A DNA stretch of 32,708 bases from Pyrinomonadaceae bacterium (GTDB lineage: Bacteria > Acidobacteriota > Blastocatellia > Pyrinomonadales > Pyrinomonadaceae), in NCBI GenBank assembly GCA_023717565.1, contig JAMQPI010000402.1, positions 1-32,708 of the forward strand. Reading direction: 5' to 3'. Both the position numbers and the translations under genes were made by a program. This document shows, piece after piece, positions 1-8,800 of the stretch. The notes beneath the pieces are model-generated. The model had not been told where the DNA came from, searched no databases, and worked only from the letters and a program-made list of their open reading frames with translations. How positions within the stretch are numbered: the first letter of the stretch is position 1; each line of letters opens with the position of its first letter.

Positions 1-136
1 CGGCGATGGCCGACCCTTGCGCATCGTTGACCGTTCCCGAAAGAGAACCGCTGGTTGTTTGAGCCGCGACTAAGATAGTCGCTGCCAATACGGCTAAGAC
101 TAACGCTAAAGCTTTCAGTAGAACCTGATATCGCAT
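1..136 (-). CDS. 5' end of a TonB-dependent-receptor-like gene (partial, cut by window edge)
   Basis: The minus strand encodes 45 codons from an ATG at 136-134 and runs off the left edge. The start is supported by a GGAGG ribosome binding site at 147-143, six bases before the ATG. The product begins with two basic residues among the first eight (R2, K8) and a hydrophobic segment (residues 5-24) ending near Ala-Ala-Gln, a typical signal peptide. It continues with TSGSLSGTVNDAQGSAIA, which matches the beginning of the carboxypeptidase-regulatory-like domain that opens many acidobacterial TonB-dependent outer-membrane receptors. The barrel itself lies outside the window, so the receptor assignment is inferred from the signal peptide plus this short motif. 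Other secreted proteins carrying the same domain cannot be excluded. It is divergent from the genes that follow. Confidence 0.6.
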   Translation of the reverse strand, partial: MRYQVLLKALALVLAVLAATILVAAQTTSGSLSGTVNDAQGSAIA

Positions 137-252
137 TAGATTCCTCCATTCTTAAGGTGCGGTTGGTTTCTGATTCTCATTTCCCAGCGCCGCTAAACCA
201 GGCGCCTGGGCAAGAGAACTTGAGCGTTGCAAACCCCTTATTGCCTTGCCCC

Positions 253-278
253 GCATCGAAAGATTTTTCGATGCTTTT
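253..278 (+). terminator. Rho-independent-terminator-like hairpin
   Basis: GCATCGAAA (253-261) and TTTCGATGC (266-274) form a perfect 9-bp stem around the loop GATT, followed directly by TTTTGTT. The T-run implies plus-strand transcription, yet no plus-strand gene precedes it in the window. It sits about 120 bp upstream of the minus-strand receptor-like start. It could end a short plus-strand RNA, act as a boundary for antisense transcription, or be a structure in the receptor leader. Confidence 0.4.
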
Positions 279-809
279 GTTGCTGGTACGAACTAATACT
301 GCGTAAATTCGCATATGAGGACATAGTTCGACCGATGGCAGCCAGAGTGCTACCTTAAACCTAACCTGGCGACGAATGCTCCCAAGCCTTCAGCCGCCCT
401 AAGATAAATAAGACTTTTGTTGAGATAAACTTGATTCTAAGACGAATAATGAATAAGCAAGCAACATGCCGAAATCTGTTGAGAGCCGCTAAAGATTTTC
501 CCATCCTCACTTACATTGTTCATTCGTCGAACAAAAGGTGATCAGGATTGGAAAAAATGGACGAAGCTACGAAGATTTGGGAATTGGTTTGAATTGGTAA
601 AGCAGTATTACCGAGAAGGTGGGAGGTTCGGTTTGAGCTAGTCCGGCACAAGAACCTTGGTGATACCTGCTACCGCTGTAACGAATATGTCGAACCATCG
701 TTGAGACATGGCACGCCTAGTTGTCGATGAGGTTGCAGTTAAAAAGTCTTGGACGTTTAGAGCTTGAATGGTACTCTGTCTCACTCTTACGGTAAGGGAG
801 CGGAATTTA

Positions 810-853
810 TTCGGGACCATGAGGTCGGAGGTTTGAAACCTCGCCCCGACGAA
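810..853 (+). pseudogene. Degenerate 3' half of a tRNA-Pro (anticodon-loop to 3' end)
   Basis: From 810 the sequence reads as an anticodon loop TTCGGGA (CGG anticodon, proline), then GAGGTC, then a T-arm GGAGG-TTTGAAA-CCTC, then an acceptor-like GCCCCG plus A and CGA. This is the order seen in bacterial tRNA-Pro. Upstream of the loop the bases ATTTA (805-809) cannot pair with the 3' anticodon stem CCATG. No D-arm or complementary acceptor strand (CGGGGC) is present, so homology starts at the anticodon loop. The TTC of the T-loop is TTT and the end is CGA rather than CCA, so it is not a working tRNA. Such 3' fragments are classically left as attachment sites by tyrosine-recombinase elements, but no integrase is in view. 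Confidence 0.55.
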
Positions 854-1052
854 TTACTCGATTCGAAACTTTCCTTCCAGTAGGACAGCTTAGCTTGCGA
901 GGGCGTTCCCCTAACGCGACGCAAGACAGAAGAAGCTTCGTATCCTGAACAAACAGGAGCTTGAACCTACAAGTGACGGCCCCATCGTCATGGCAAAGAA
1001 CAAGTCTTAACTCACGTAAAACAGATCATCACTGCCCCAAAGGAGAACTCAG

Positions 1053-1781
1053 ATGGAACGAAGGATTGCGGGCCTGACTCTTGTTGTCTTATTGCTCACC
1101 GTCTTGGCGCCGAAGTGTCTCGGGCAGAAGAGCGCGGCTCAAGTCGTCAAACAACAATCGAGTTACACGTTGTCTTTGGAACTGGAGTTCTCGAAAAAAA
1201 ATCGCAATAACCTGCAGCGGGCCATGTCTCTCCTGCTTGCCCTTGGACCTAATGGCCATGCAACTGGATTCCTTGTTGGTGACGGACTCGTGATGACTGC
1301 GTATCACGTGGTTTCCGGAGAGTTAAGTGATTCGAAAAAGATCGCATTGGGTTTCAGTCCAAAAGATCAACTGCAGGTCAAGGTGTTTGTAAATGGTTGC
1401 CAGGCGACTGTGCTGAGAGTGGATAAGGAAGCCGATTTGGCGCTGCTGGAAATATGTGGTTCCCGCAAACTCGTTAAAACGCCTTCTTTTCAGGGGACTC
1501 CCGCCAAGGACGAGCGTCTCCTCTTAATAGCCAGGCCACATGGGGACAAGACCGTCAGCCAGGGAACTTTCTACGGTTCATACACTTTCCGCGGACAAGA
1601 GTTCTTATCGGCGCGAATTGAGGGCCGGGATGGCTATTCCGGTAGCCCAATCTATAATCAGAAGGCGGAAGTCATCGGAGTTTTTAGTGGTTATGACTGG
1701 TCCCAAAAACTTGCGTTGATAAGTCCCGGCACAAAGGCCCAAAAACTTCTCGCAGATCACATCTCAAGTCCCAAACCTTGA
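1053..1781 (+). CDS. Exported trypsin-like (S1-fold) serine protease, 242 aa
   Basis: Residues 1-25 form a signal peptide (MERR, then a hydrophobic core ending near CLGQ). The mature part is a compact trypsin-2/HtrA-like protease domain. The catalytic triad is readable as His85 in TAYHVVSG, Asp128 in EADLALLE and Ser196 in GYSGSP, in the expected order and spacing. No PDZ domain follows, so it is shorter than DegP/HtrA proteins and consists of the catalytic domain alone. Two cysteines (116 and 135) could form a disulfide. The start is supported by AAGGAGA at 1040-1046, seven bases upstream. It stands alone: the next gene begins 275 bp away behind its own putative promoter. The likely role is hydrolysis of peptides in the periplasm or outside the cell; the substrate is unknown. 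Confidence 0.8.
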   Translation: MERRIAGLTLVVLLLTVLAPKCLGQKSAAQVVKQQSSYTLSLELEFSKKNRNNLQRAMSLLLALGPNGHATGFLVGDGLVMTAYHVVSGELSDSKKIALGFSPKDQLQVKVFVNGCQATVLRVDKEADLALLEICGSRKLVKTPSFQGTPAKDERLLLIARPHGDKTVSQGTFYGSYTFRGQEFLSARIEGRDGYSGSPIYNQKAEVIGVFSGYDWSQKLALISPGTKAQKLLADHISSPKP

Positions 1782-1925
1782 GAAGCTGACAGCCCGCCCC
1801 ATCCCAATACTCCGATCTTCCCGACTGTAGCCTAAGGTTAACAGCGCCGAATCCCTTATTTTTTACGCTAGTTCAGTTCCTCAGATCTTTTTTCAGCTTT
1901 ATGCCAACTTATTCCGTCTAAGGTG

Positions 1926-1956
1926 TTGACTCAGGGGATGCTCAACATGGTATATT
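1926..1956 (+). promoter_or_regulatory. Putative sigma-70-type promoter with extended -10
   Basis: TTGACT (1926-1931) and TATATT (1951-1956) are separated by 19 bp. The -10 is preceded by TG at 1948-1949, giving an extended -10 that could compensate for the long spacer. Transcription would start near 1963, about 94 bases before the DUF1800 gene, and would cover the DUF1800-DUF1501 pair up to the terminator at 5775-5809. Confidence 0.4.
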
Positions 1957-2056
1957 GCGTTTAACCTGGTGATGGCTAGGCGGCCCCGACAAGAGTCAGC
2001 GACCTCTCACGTTTTTCAGTCCACGCAGATGATTTGGTTGTCGGAGAGCCACCTAT

Positions 2057-4345
2057 ATGAGAAACAGTCTCCCGCGATTGACGCCCAAGCGGTGTCTTAA
2101 ACTCGCCTTCCTTGTTGCGCAAATTCTTCTTCTGATTGGCATCACCGGTGGTTCAACCACCCTCCAGGCCGCAACAACCAGGCCGCCGACGTTGTTAAGC
2201 GGACCTACTTCCACCCGAGCAATAGCGTTCGAATCAGTCTCGATGAAAGCCGAGCCCTTCCCGGTGACGGCCTCCGTCGCATTTAGCACTGACACGCGGA
2301 CCCGGATAGCCATTTTCGCGATGAATCTGGATTTTCTGGGTGCTTATGGGTTGGGTGCTGCTCCCGAAGCAACTACTGCTCTTACCGCCGACGCACAGGA
2401 TTCCGCGGGCAAGGTCTATTCGCTGAGGATCGAGCACGTAGGTCAGGTGCCAGGCTTCCCGGGCATCACCATGATCATCGTGCGACTGGCTGATGACATG
2501 GGAGATGTTGGCGACGTACTCCTAAACCTGAATCTGCACGGCACGTCCAGCAATCGAGTTAGGGTTGCGATTGGTCATATGGGAGGCGGACCACCAGACG
2601 ACATCGGAGCCGTGGCCACACCTGCTCCAGTAACCCCGCCGCCGCCGGATGTGCCGCTGGTTCCGGAGACCTACCTTGGTCCGGCAAGTAGTGATGCCGA
2701 CACCGTGCGTTTTCTCGAACAGGCATCATGGGGTCCGACAGCCGCCGAAGTTACTCGCGTCAGGGCCATGGGCTTCCGAGCTTACCTTGACGAGCAATTC
2801 AACCTTCCTCCGCTCAACGTCCCGAAGGGTTCGAACTTTCCGGACATGGCATTCCTGGTTGATGACCAGGGCACGGCGTGTCCCGCCACTATGCCAACAG
2901 ACCCGACTTATGTTCAGGCAGACTGCAATCGTGACAATTTTTCGATGTACCAGATTCATCGAAACTACTACACGAACGCTCTCTACGGTCCCGATCAGTT
3001 GCGGCAGCGTGTGGCTTGGGCCTTACACCAGATCCTGGTCGTGTCCGGGCGCGATATTACGGTCCCGAGTCGCTTGACGGTTTATCTTCAGGCGCTAGAC
3101 CGAGGAGCCTTCGGAAACTATCGGACTCTCTTAAACGAGATTACGTTGAATCCGGCAATGGGCGAGTACCTCGACATGCGCTTAAGCAGGCGAACGGATC
3201 CAAACGAGAACTTCGCTCGCGAAATCCTGCAGCTCTTCTCGATCGGAACGGTCGAGTTGAACCTCGATGGCACTTCCAAGCTCGACGCCCAGGGCAGTCC
3301 CATCGCCTCTTACAATCAGACAACTGTTAACGAGTTCACACGGGTCTTCACTGGTTGGAACTTTGCCGCAGTTATCGCCGCTGGGACCACCAACTTCCGC
3401 GATCCGATGATCCCGCGTGGAGGCACTAACCACGACTTTAACCCGAAGACTCTATTAAACGGCTTAGTGACCCCTCAATGCGCGGGCACGAGCGGAGCGG
3501 TGAACGTAGCCTGCGCTCAGGCAGACATGACCATCGCTCTCGATAACATCTTCAACCATCCCAACGTTGGGCCCTTTGTTGGGAAGCAGATGATTCAGCA
3601 TCTGGTGACGAGCAATCCAACTCCACCTTACGTGGCGCGGGTAGCGCGGGTGTTCAACAACGATTGTGATGCTCTTTACCCGCAAGGTTGTACCGGCGTG
3701 CGTGGCAACATGCGAGCAGTGGTGCAAGCCATCCTGCTCGATCCGGAAGCCCGCGGTGATGTGAAGACCGATCCGAACTTCGGAAAACTGCGAGAGCCGG
3801 CTCAGTACGTCAACAACATCCTGCGCGCGAATAACGTGAAGTCATTTGACAGGACGACTACGAGCGACGGAGTGCTGGGCAGCCGTTCTTCGAGCGATTT
3901 CACTAACACGTTGGATCAGGGCATTTTCCTGCCGCCGACTGTCTTTAGTTACTTCCAGCCCGGTTACGAAATTCCGGGTCTGAAGATACTGGGTCCGGCG
4001 TTTGGAATTCTCTCGACGTCGACCACGTTGCGGCGAGCTAACGCAGTCAACACTCTCGTTTACAGTGGTGTGAACGTGACGACTGCTCCCAACACAGACC
4101 GTCCCCGAGGAACCTCACTCGACCTAACAAACCTGGAAACAATCGCTAATGCCGATCCCGGAGGAGTTGCTGATCAGCTCAATGCGTTAATGCTGCATGG
4201 GACGATGTCCACGCAGATGCGCACATCGCTGGTTACCGCAATGAGCGCCATCAACGACGCCGATACGGCGCTGCGCGCGCGCAAACGAGCACGGACAGCG
4301 GTTTACCTGGTAGCAACTTCGTCACAGTTCGACATACAGAGATAA
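2057..4345 (+). CDS. DUF1800 domain-containing exported protein, 762 aa
   Basis: An N-terminal hydrophobic segment (about residues 14-40) is a likely signal peptide. Residues 50-175 form a beta-rich module with the phrases RTRIAIF, DVGDVL and SSNRVRVAIGH, a type I associate with acidobacterial secreted proteins but cannot name. After a proline-rich linker (185-205), residues 215-762 carry the DUF1800 domain, opening with FLEQASWGPTAAEV and containing QRVAWALHQI, the conserved ANFAREILQLFSIG-like segment (here ENFAREILQLFSIG), FTGWNF and LREPAQYV. The molecular function of DUF1800 is unknown. These proteins are characteristically encoded next to DUF1501 proteins, as here, where only five bases separate the two genes. 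GGAG at 2043-2046 is the likely ribosome binding site. Confidence 0.88.
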   Translation: MRNSLPRLTPKRCLKLAFLVAQILLLIGITGGSTTLQAATTRPPTLLSGPTSTRAIAFESVSMKAEPFPVTASVAFSTDTRTRIAIFAMNLDFLGAYGLGAAPEATTALTADAQDSAGKVYSLRIEHVGQVPGFPGITMIIVRLADDMGDVGDVLLNLNLHGTSSNRVRVAIGHMGGGPPDDIGAVATPAPVTPPPPDVPLVPETYLGPASSDADTVRFLEQASWGPTAAEVTRVRAMGFRAYLDEQFNLPPLNVPKGSNFPDMAFLVDDQGTACPATMPTDPTYVQADCNRDNFSMYQIHRNYYTNALYGPDQLRQRVAWALHQILVVSGRDITVPSRLTVYLQALDRGAFGNYRTLLNEITLNPAMGEYLDMRLSRRTDPNENFAREILQLFSIGTVELNLDGTSKLDAQGSPIASYNQTTVNEFTRVFTGWNFAAVIAAGTTNFRDPMIPRGGTNHDFNPKTLLNGLVTPQCAGTSGAVNVACAQADMTIALDNIFNHPNVGPFVGKQMIQHLVTSNPTPPYVARVARVFNNDCDALYPQGCTGVRGNMRAVVQAILLDPEARGDVKTDPNFGKLREPAQYVNNILRANNVKSFDRTTTSDGVLGSRSSSDFTNTLDQGIFLPPTVFSYFQPGYEIPGLKILGPAFGILSTSTTLRRANAVNTLVYSGVNVTTAPNTDRPRGTSLDLTNLETIANADPGGVADQLNALMLHGTMSTQMRTSLVTAMSAINDADTALRARKRARTAVYLVATSSQFDIQR

Positions 4346-4350
4346 CCATC

Positions 4351-5745
4351 ATGGCAACAACACGCAGAGACTTCCTTCGCAATACCGCATGTGCGCTCGG
4401 CAGCATGGCGATGGCCTCCAGCATCGAGAGCTTTGGCATAGTTAACGCTCTCACACCTCAGGCCGCCACCGGGTACAAGGCGCTCGTTTGCATTTTCCTG
4501 AACGGCGGCAACGACGGCAACAATGTGCTGGTCGATCTTAACCAGTACGCTACCTATGCCACCGGACGTGGTGTGGACATCGCGATTCCCCAGCCAAGTC
4601 TCCTTCCGGTTTCACCGGTCGGCGGAGGCTCCTATGGATTTCATCCCAACATGCCGGAAATGCAGGCGCTTTTCAACCAGGGCAAGTTGGCTGTGGTCTG
4701 TAATAACGGCCCGCTGGTCGAGCCACTAACCCGCACCACCTATCAGAACGGGACCGGGAAGAAACCACTGCAGCTCTTCTCGCATTCGGATCAGGTAGGG
4801 TTGTACTCAACGGGGATTGCCAACATAGTTGCCCAAACGGGTTGGGGTGGTCGAGTTGCAGATCTTACAAAAGCGCTGAACGGGCTCGCTACGTTCCCGT
4901 CGAATGTCTCTATCGCTGGAATCAATCTGCTCTTGACTGGAATCGACACCCGTCAGCTCGCCGTTGCCGATTCAAACACGCCTCTAGCCAACGTACTTCA
5001 GCTGAATAACGGCGCTGGGGCTTCCACCAGTGACAACAACGCTCGCAACACCTCCTTCAACGAGCTGCGAACGTTCGACAACAAGTTCAAACTTGTGAAG
5101 GCTGCCAGCGATACGCGCAGCAGCGCGATTCAGACTGACATTGCTCTCAGTACAGTGAGCCCGGTTCTGACGACGGTTTTCCCAAACACGGGACTCGGTC
5201 GTCAGCTCCTGCAGATTGCGCGACTGATCAAGGCGTGCAACGATCCGGTAGCCGGCATCAACATGAAGCGGCAGATTTTCTTCGCCCAGATCGGCGGCTT
5301 TGACACCCATTCCGGCCAAATCGCAGGTCAGGGTGCGTTAATGCAGCAGGTCAGTCAGGCGATGAATGCTTTCTACCTTGCAACCGTCGAGTTGGGACGG
5401 CAGAACGAAGTGACTACCTTTACGCTTTCGGATTTCAGTCGTACGTTGCAACCGTCGGGCACGGGTACCGGGGCCGGTAGTGATCACGCATGGGGCAACA
5501 ACCACTTGGTTCTCGGAGGCGCGGTGGTTGGCAACACTCTGTATGGCACGTATCCAAACTTAACCCTTGGCGGTCCAAATGACACCGATGGTGGTGCGAC
5601 TCCACGTGGTCGCTGGATACCGACGACTTCAGTGGAACAGTTTGCGGCAACGCTGGCGACCTGGTACGGATTGTCTCCTACCGATCTTCCAGCCGTGTTC
5701 CCGTTGATTGGACGATTCCCGACTCCAAATCTGGGCTTCGTCTAA
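4351..5745 (+). CDS. DUF1501 domain-containing exported protein, 464 aa
   Basis: The N-terminus MATTRRDFLRNTACALGSM has a twin-arginine export motif (Arg5-Arg6, then DFL), suggesting folded export by Tat. The rest is a full-length DUF1501 domain of the alkaline-phosphatase/sulfatase-like superfamily. Visible landmarks are FLNGGNDGNN near residue 50, FHPNMPEM near 96, QIGGFDTHSGQ near 315, TLSDFSRTLQPSG near 357, SDHAWGNNHLVLGG near 377, and a YGTYPNLTLGG stretch near 397. No enzymatic activity is established for this family. The gene follows DUF1800 by five bases with no strong ribosome binding site of its own, so translational coupling is likely. A strong terminator lies 30 bp after the stop, closing the two-gene unit. 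Confidence 0.9.
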   Translation: MATTRRDFLRNTACALGSMAMASSIESFGIVNALTPQAATGYKALVCIFLNGGNDGNNVLVDLNQYATYATGRGVDIAIPQPSLLPVSPVGGGSYGFHPNMPEMQALFNQGKLAVVCNNGPLVEPLTRTTYQNGTGKKPLQLFSHSDQVGLYSTGIANIVAQTGWGGRVADLTKALNGLATFPSNVSIAGINLLLTGIDTRQLAVADSNTPLANVLQLNNGAGASTSDNNARNTSFNELRTFDNKFKLVKAASDTRSSAIQTDIALSTVSPVLTTVFPNTGLGRQLLQIARLIKACNDPVAGINMKRQIFFAQIGGFDTHSGQIAGQGALMQQVSQAMNAFYLATVELGRQNEVTTFTLSDFSRTLQPSGTGTGAGSDHAWGNNHLVLGGAVVGNTLYGTYPNLTLGGPNDTDGGATPRGRWIPTTSVEQFAATLATWYGLSPTDLPAVFPLIGRFPTPNLGFV

Positions 5746-5774
5746 CGGCCGATGTTCTTTAACGCTTAGAAATG

Positions 5775-5809
5775 AAAATAGCCTGGCGATCTTCGCTAGG
5801 CTATTTTTT
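5775..5809 (+). terminator. Rho-independent terminator after the DUF1800-DUF1501 pair
   Basis: AAAATAGCCTGGCGA (5775-5789) pairs with TCGCTAGGCTATTTT (5793-5807) over 15 bp with a single G-T pair, around the loop TCT. Two further Ts follow, giving a run of six. It lies 30 bp after the DUF1501 stop. It also overlaps an in-frame upstream ATG at 5772 of the next gene, which argues against that ATG being the real start. Confidence 0.85.
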
Positions 5810-5833
5810 AAGCACTCCGATCAAGTTTCAGAC

Positions 5834-5839
5834 TACAAT
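5834..5839 (+). promoter_or_regulatory. Possible -10 element for a leaderless transcript
   Basis: TACAAT at 5834-5839 is followed by seven bases and then the ATG at 5847. A transcript starting 7-8 bases after this element would begin at or next to the start codon. No Shine-Dalgarno sequence is visible before 5847, which fits leaderless translation. The -35 region (around 5811-5816, AGCACT) is poor, so the promoter call is tentative. Confidence 0.35.
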
Positions 5840-5846
5840 CGTCGCA

Positions 5847-8800
5847 ATGCCCTCCACTTTCTCAGTGCTCAAGTTCGAAAAAGTCCGACTGATACTTCTT
5901 CCGGCTCTTCTGGCCGCTTTCGTTGGGTTCTTACTTTCCAGCAATACCAGCCCATCGGTACATGCGTTTTCCGTCGGCCCGCCGCCAGGTTATACCGGCG
6001 CGACCGGAGAGGAACCGGAGGCGTGCGCTGAATGTCATCTGTTAGTTGGCGACAGACCACTGGGTCAAATCTCAATATCCGTACCCCCGACTTACATTCC
6101 GGGTCAGACGTATCCGATTACAGTAACCAACAGCAGTGCGGACAACACCCGAACGCGGTGGGGCTTTGAGTTAACCGTCCTCGATCCATCCGAAGAAAGA
6201 GCCGGCAACCTGCAGAGTACTGATGGTCTGACGCAGGTGCTGAACAATGCCGGTCCCGGCGGGGCCCGTCAATACATCGAGCACACCCAGGCCGGCACTT
6301 TCATGGGGCAGATGAACAATGCGAGTTGGACTTTCAATTGGACGGCGCCGGCGACGGATGTGGGAACGGTGATCTTCTACGCCGCGGGGAATCATGCTAA
6401 TAATGACGGCAATAGCTCGGGCGACTTTATCTATAAGACTTTCGTCGCCTCTTCATCAGCTGCAAGTACTCCGAACTTTTCCCTAACGGTGAATCCATCT
6501 TCGAACGCGGTGATCCCCGGCGGTAGCGCCGTGTATTCGGTAACCGTCACCCCGCTGGCCGGATTTACGGGAACGGTTGCTCTGAGCGCAACCGGATTGC
6601 CGGCGGGCGCTGGTGCAAGTTTTAATCCTGCTTCTTTAAATTTTACCGACGCAAATTCAAAGAGTTCGACTCTGACTATAACCACAGGCGCAGGCACTCC
6701 TCTCGGGACTTACCCCGCGGTGAACATCACCGGTGTATCCGGAATGCTCATGAACACAATTCCAGTAACGCTGAGGGTGATCAGTCCAACGAGCGTTGAT
6801 CTTTCCTTGACCAAATCGGCGTCACCGAACCCCGGACAAGTTGGTCTTAACCTTTCCTATCGCATCACGGTAACCAACAGTGGTCCCGCCCTCGCCACGA
6901 GCGTAGCCATGAGCGACACACTACCAGCGGGCGTAAGCTTTGTTTCGGCGATTCCCACTCAAGGAATGTGTAACGGCACCGGAACGATAAACTGCGCGCT
7001 GGGAAATCTGGGCGTAGGAGCAACCGCAGTCATCACCATTATGGTGACTCCGTCAGCGACCGGCTCGATTATCAATACAGCCACGGTCTCTGCCACCGAG
7101 ACTGACTTTGACCCGAGCAACAACTCCGCGACGATCACCACTTTCATCCAGCCGTTCTCTGCGTCACCCACCATGCTGGATGACAATCTCATGGTCAGTA
7201 CGGTGGTCACCGGGCTGGTTCAGCCAACCAGCATGGCGTTTATCGGCGCCAATGACTTTCTAGTGCTTGAGAAGGCGAGCGGTAAGGTCCAACGAGTATC
7301 AAACGGCGTTCTGCAAGGCCCGGTGCTCGACCTAAACGTGAACTCAGCATCCGAGCGCGGCCTGCTCGGCGTCGCCTTACATCCGCAGTTCGCTCTTAAT
7401 GGGTGGGTTTACCTTTTCTGGACCGAAAGCACCGCGGTTCCAGCGGGCGACAGCCTTGATCTTGATAAAACTCCTTTGCTCGGCAATCGTGTCGATCGTT
7501 ACGTCTGGAACGGATCAACCTTGACGTTTGATCGGAACTTGATCCGGCTGCGCGCCTTGCAAGAGGACGCCGGTCAGCCCGCGCGCGGAAATCACGACGG
7601 CGGTGTCTTACGCTTTGGACCGGACGGCAAGATCTACATCCTCTTTGGCGATAACGGGCGGCGCGGTTTCCTGCAGAACATCACCAACGGCCCCGTTGAT
7701 GACGATCAATTTGGGGGACCCGAACCGGACGATGCACACATGACCGGCGTCATTTTGCGCTTGAATGATGACGGCAGCACCCCAAGTGACAATCCTTTCT
7801 TTAGCGTGAACACCACGCTGACTGGTGAGGCGGCCGCCAATATCAAAAAGATCTTCGCCTATGGTGTTCGTAATGGGTTCGGGATGGCCTTCGACCCACT
7901 CAGCGGTTTCCTGTGGACGCAGGAAAATGGTGACGACGCTTTTGACGAAATGAATCGCGTAACTGCCGGCTTCAATGGTGGCTGGATCCAGACAATGGGT
8001 CCGCTAGGCCGGATCAACCAATTCAAGTCAATTGAGTCGACCTACGGCAATGGCACGCTGCAGCAACTACGTTGGCCGCCCAGCAACATCGCCGACACGC
8101 CGTCGGCGGCGTTGGCCCGAATGTATATGCTTACCGGGGCGCAGTACACGGACCCCGAATTCAGCTGGAAGTATGCAGTAGCTCCGTCGGCACTTGGCTT
8201 CGTCAAAGGTCGTGGACTGGGTCCGGAGTTCGAGTCAGACATGTTCGTGGGCGCGTCACGCACAACTCTACTCAATGGCTATATATTCCGCTTCAAGTTA
8301 ACTGGCAACCGTCAGCATTTCGCGTTCACCGATCCACTGCTGAACGATCTCGTCGCCGACAACACTGATAAGTTTGATCTTGCCGAGAGCGAGAGTCTAG
8401 CTGTTGGTCGAGACTTTGGGGTTACTACCGATATCCAAACGGGACCCAACGGCAACGTGTTTGTGGTTTCTCTGTTGAATGGCGCCATCTACGAGATCAA
8501 GTCGAAACCGAGTCAGATCTTTGTGGCCACGTTAACCGGCGCGCAGGAAGTTCCTCCCAATGCCTCCACGGCCACCGGTTCGGCCACTCTGTTACTGAGT
8601 CATGACGAAGAGACTGCGACGCTATCGCTGAACTTCAGTGGTTTGTCGAGCGGGCAGACTGACGCGCATATCCATGGTCCGGCAGCACCCGGGATTTCGG
8701 CACCTCCGATTTTTCCACTCGCACTGGGTCAGATTAGTGATTATCAGATTAGCCTGACACCCCAACAAGTCCTCGATCTGAAGAATGGCTTGCACTATAT

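Larger units (their letters stand above)
137..1052. other. Long gene-poor interval
   Basis: About 0.9 kb without a convincing gene separates the divergent receptor-like gene from the protease gene. It holds a hairpin with a T-run (253-278), an AT-rich stretch around 400-470, and a degenerate tRNA-Pro 3' half (810-853). The only sizeable reading frame (60 codons, minus strand, 820-638) starts inside the tRNA remnant, has no visible ribosome binding site and resembles nothing I know. I therefore see the interval as regulatory or decayed DNA. Confidence 0.5.

Noticed and set aside
638-820. 60-codon minus-strand reading frame in the gene-poor interval
   Set aside because: No ribosome binding site, no recognisable motif, and its start codon lies within the tRNA-Pro remnant.
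5772-5846. Upstream start (ATG 5772) for the dehydrogenase-like gene
   Set aside because: The ATG is in the terminator stem region and the added 25 residues spoil an otherwise good signal peptide starting at 5847.
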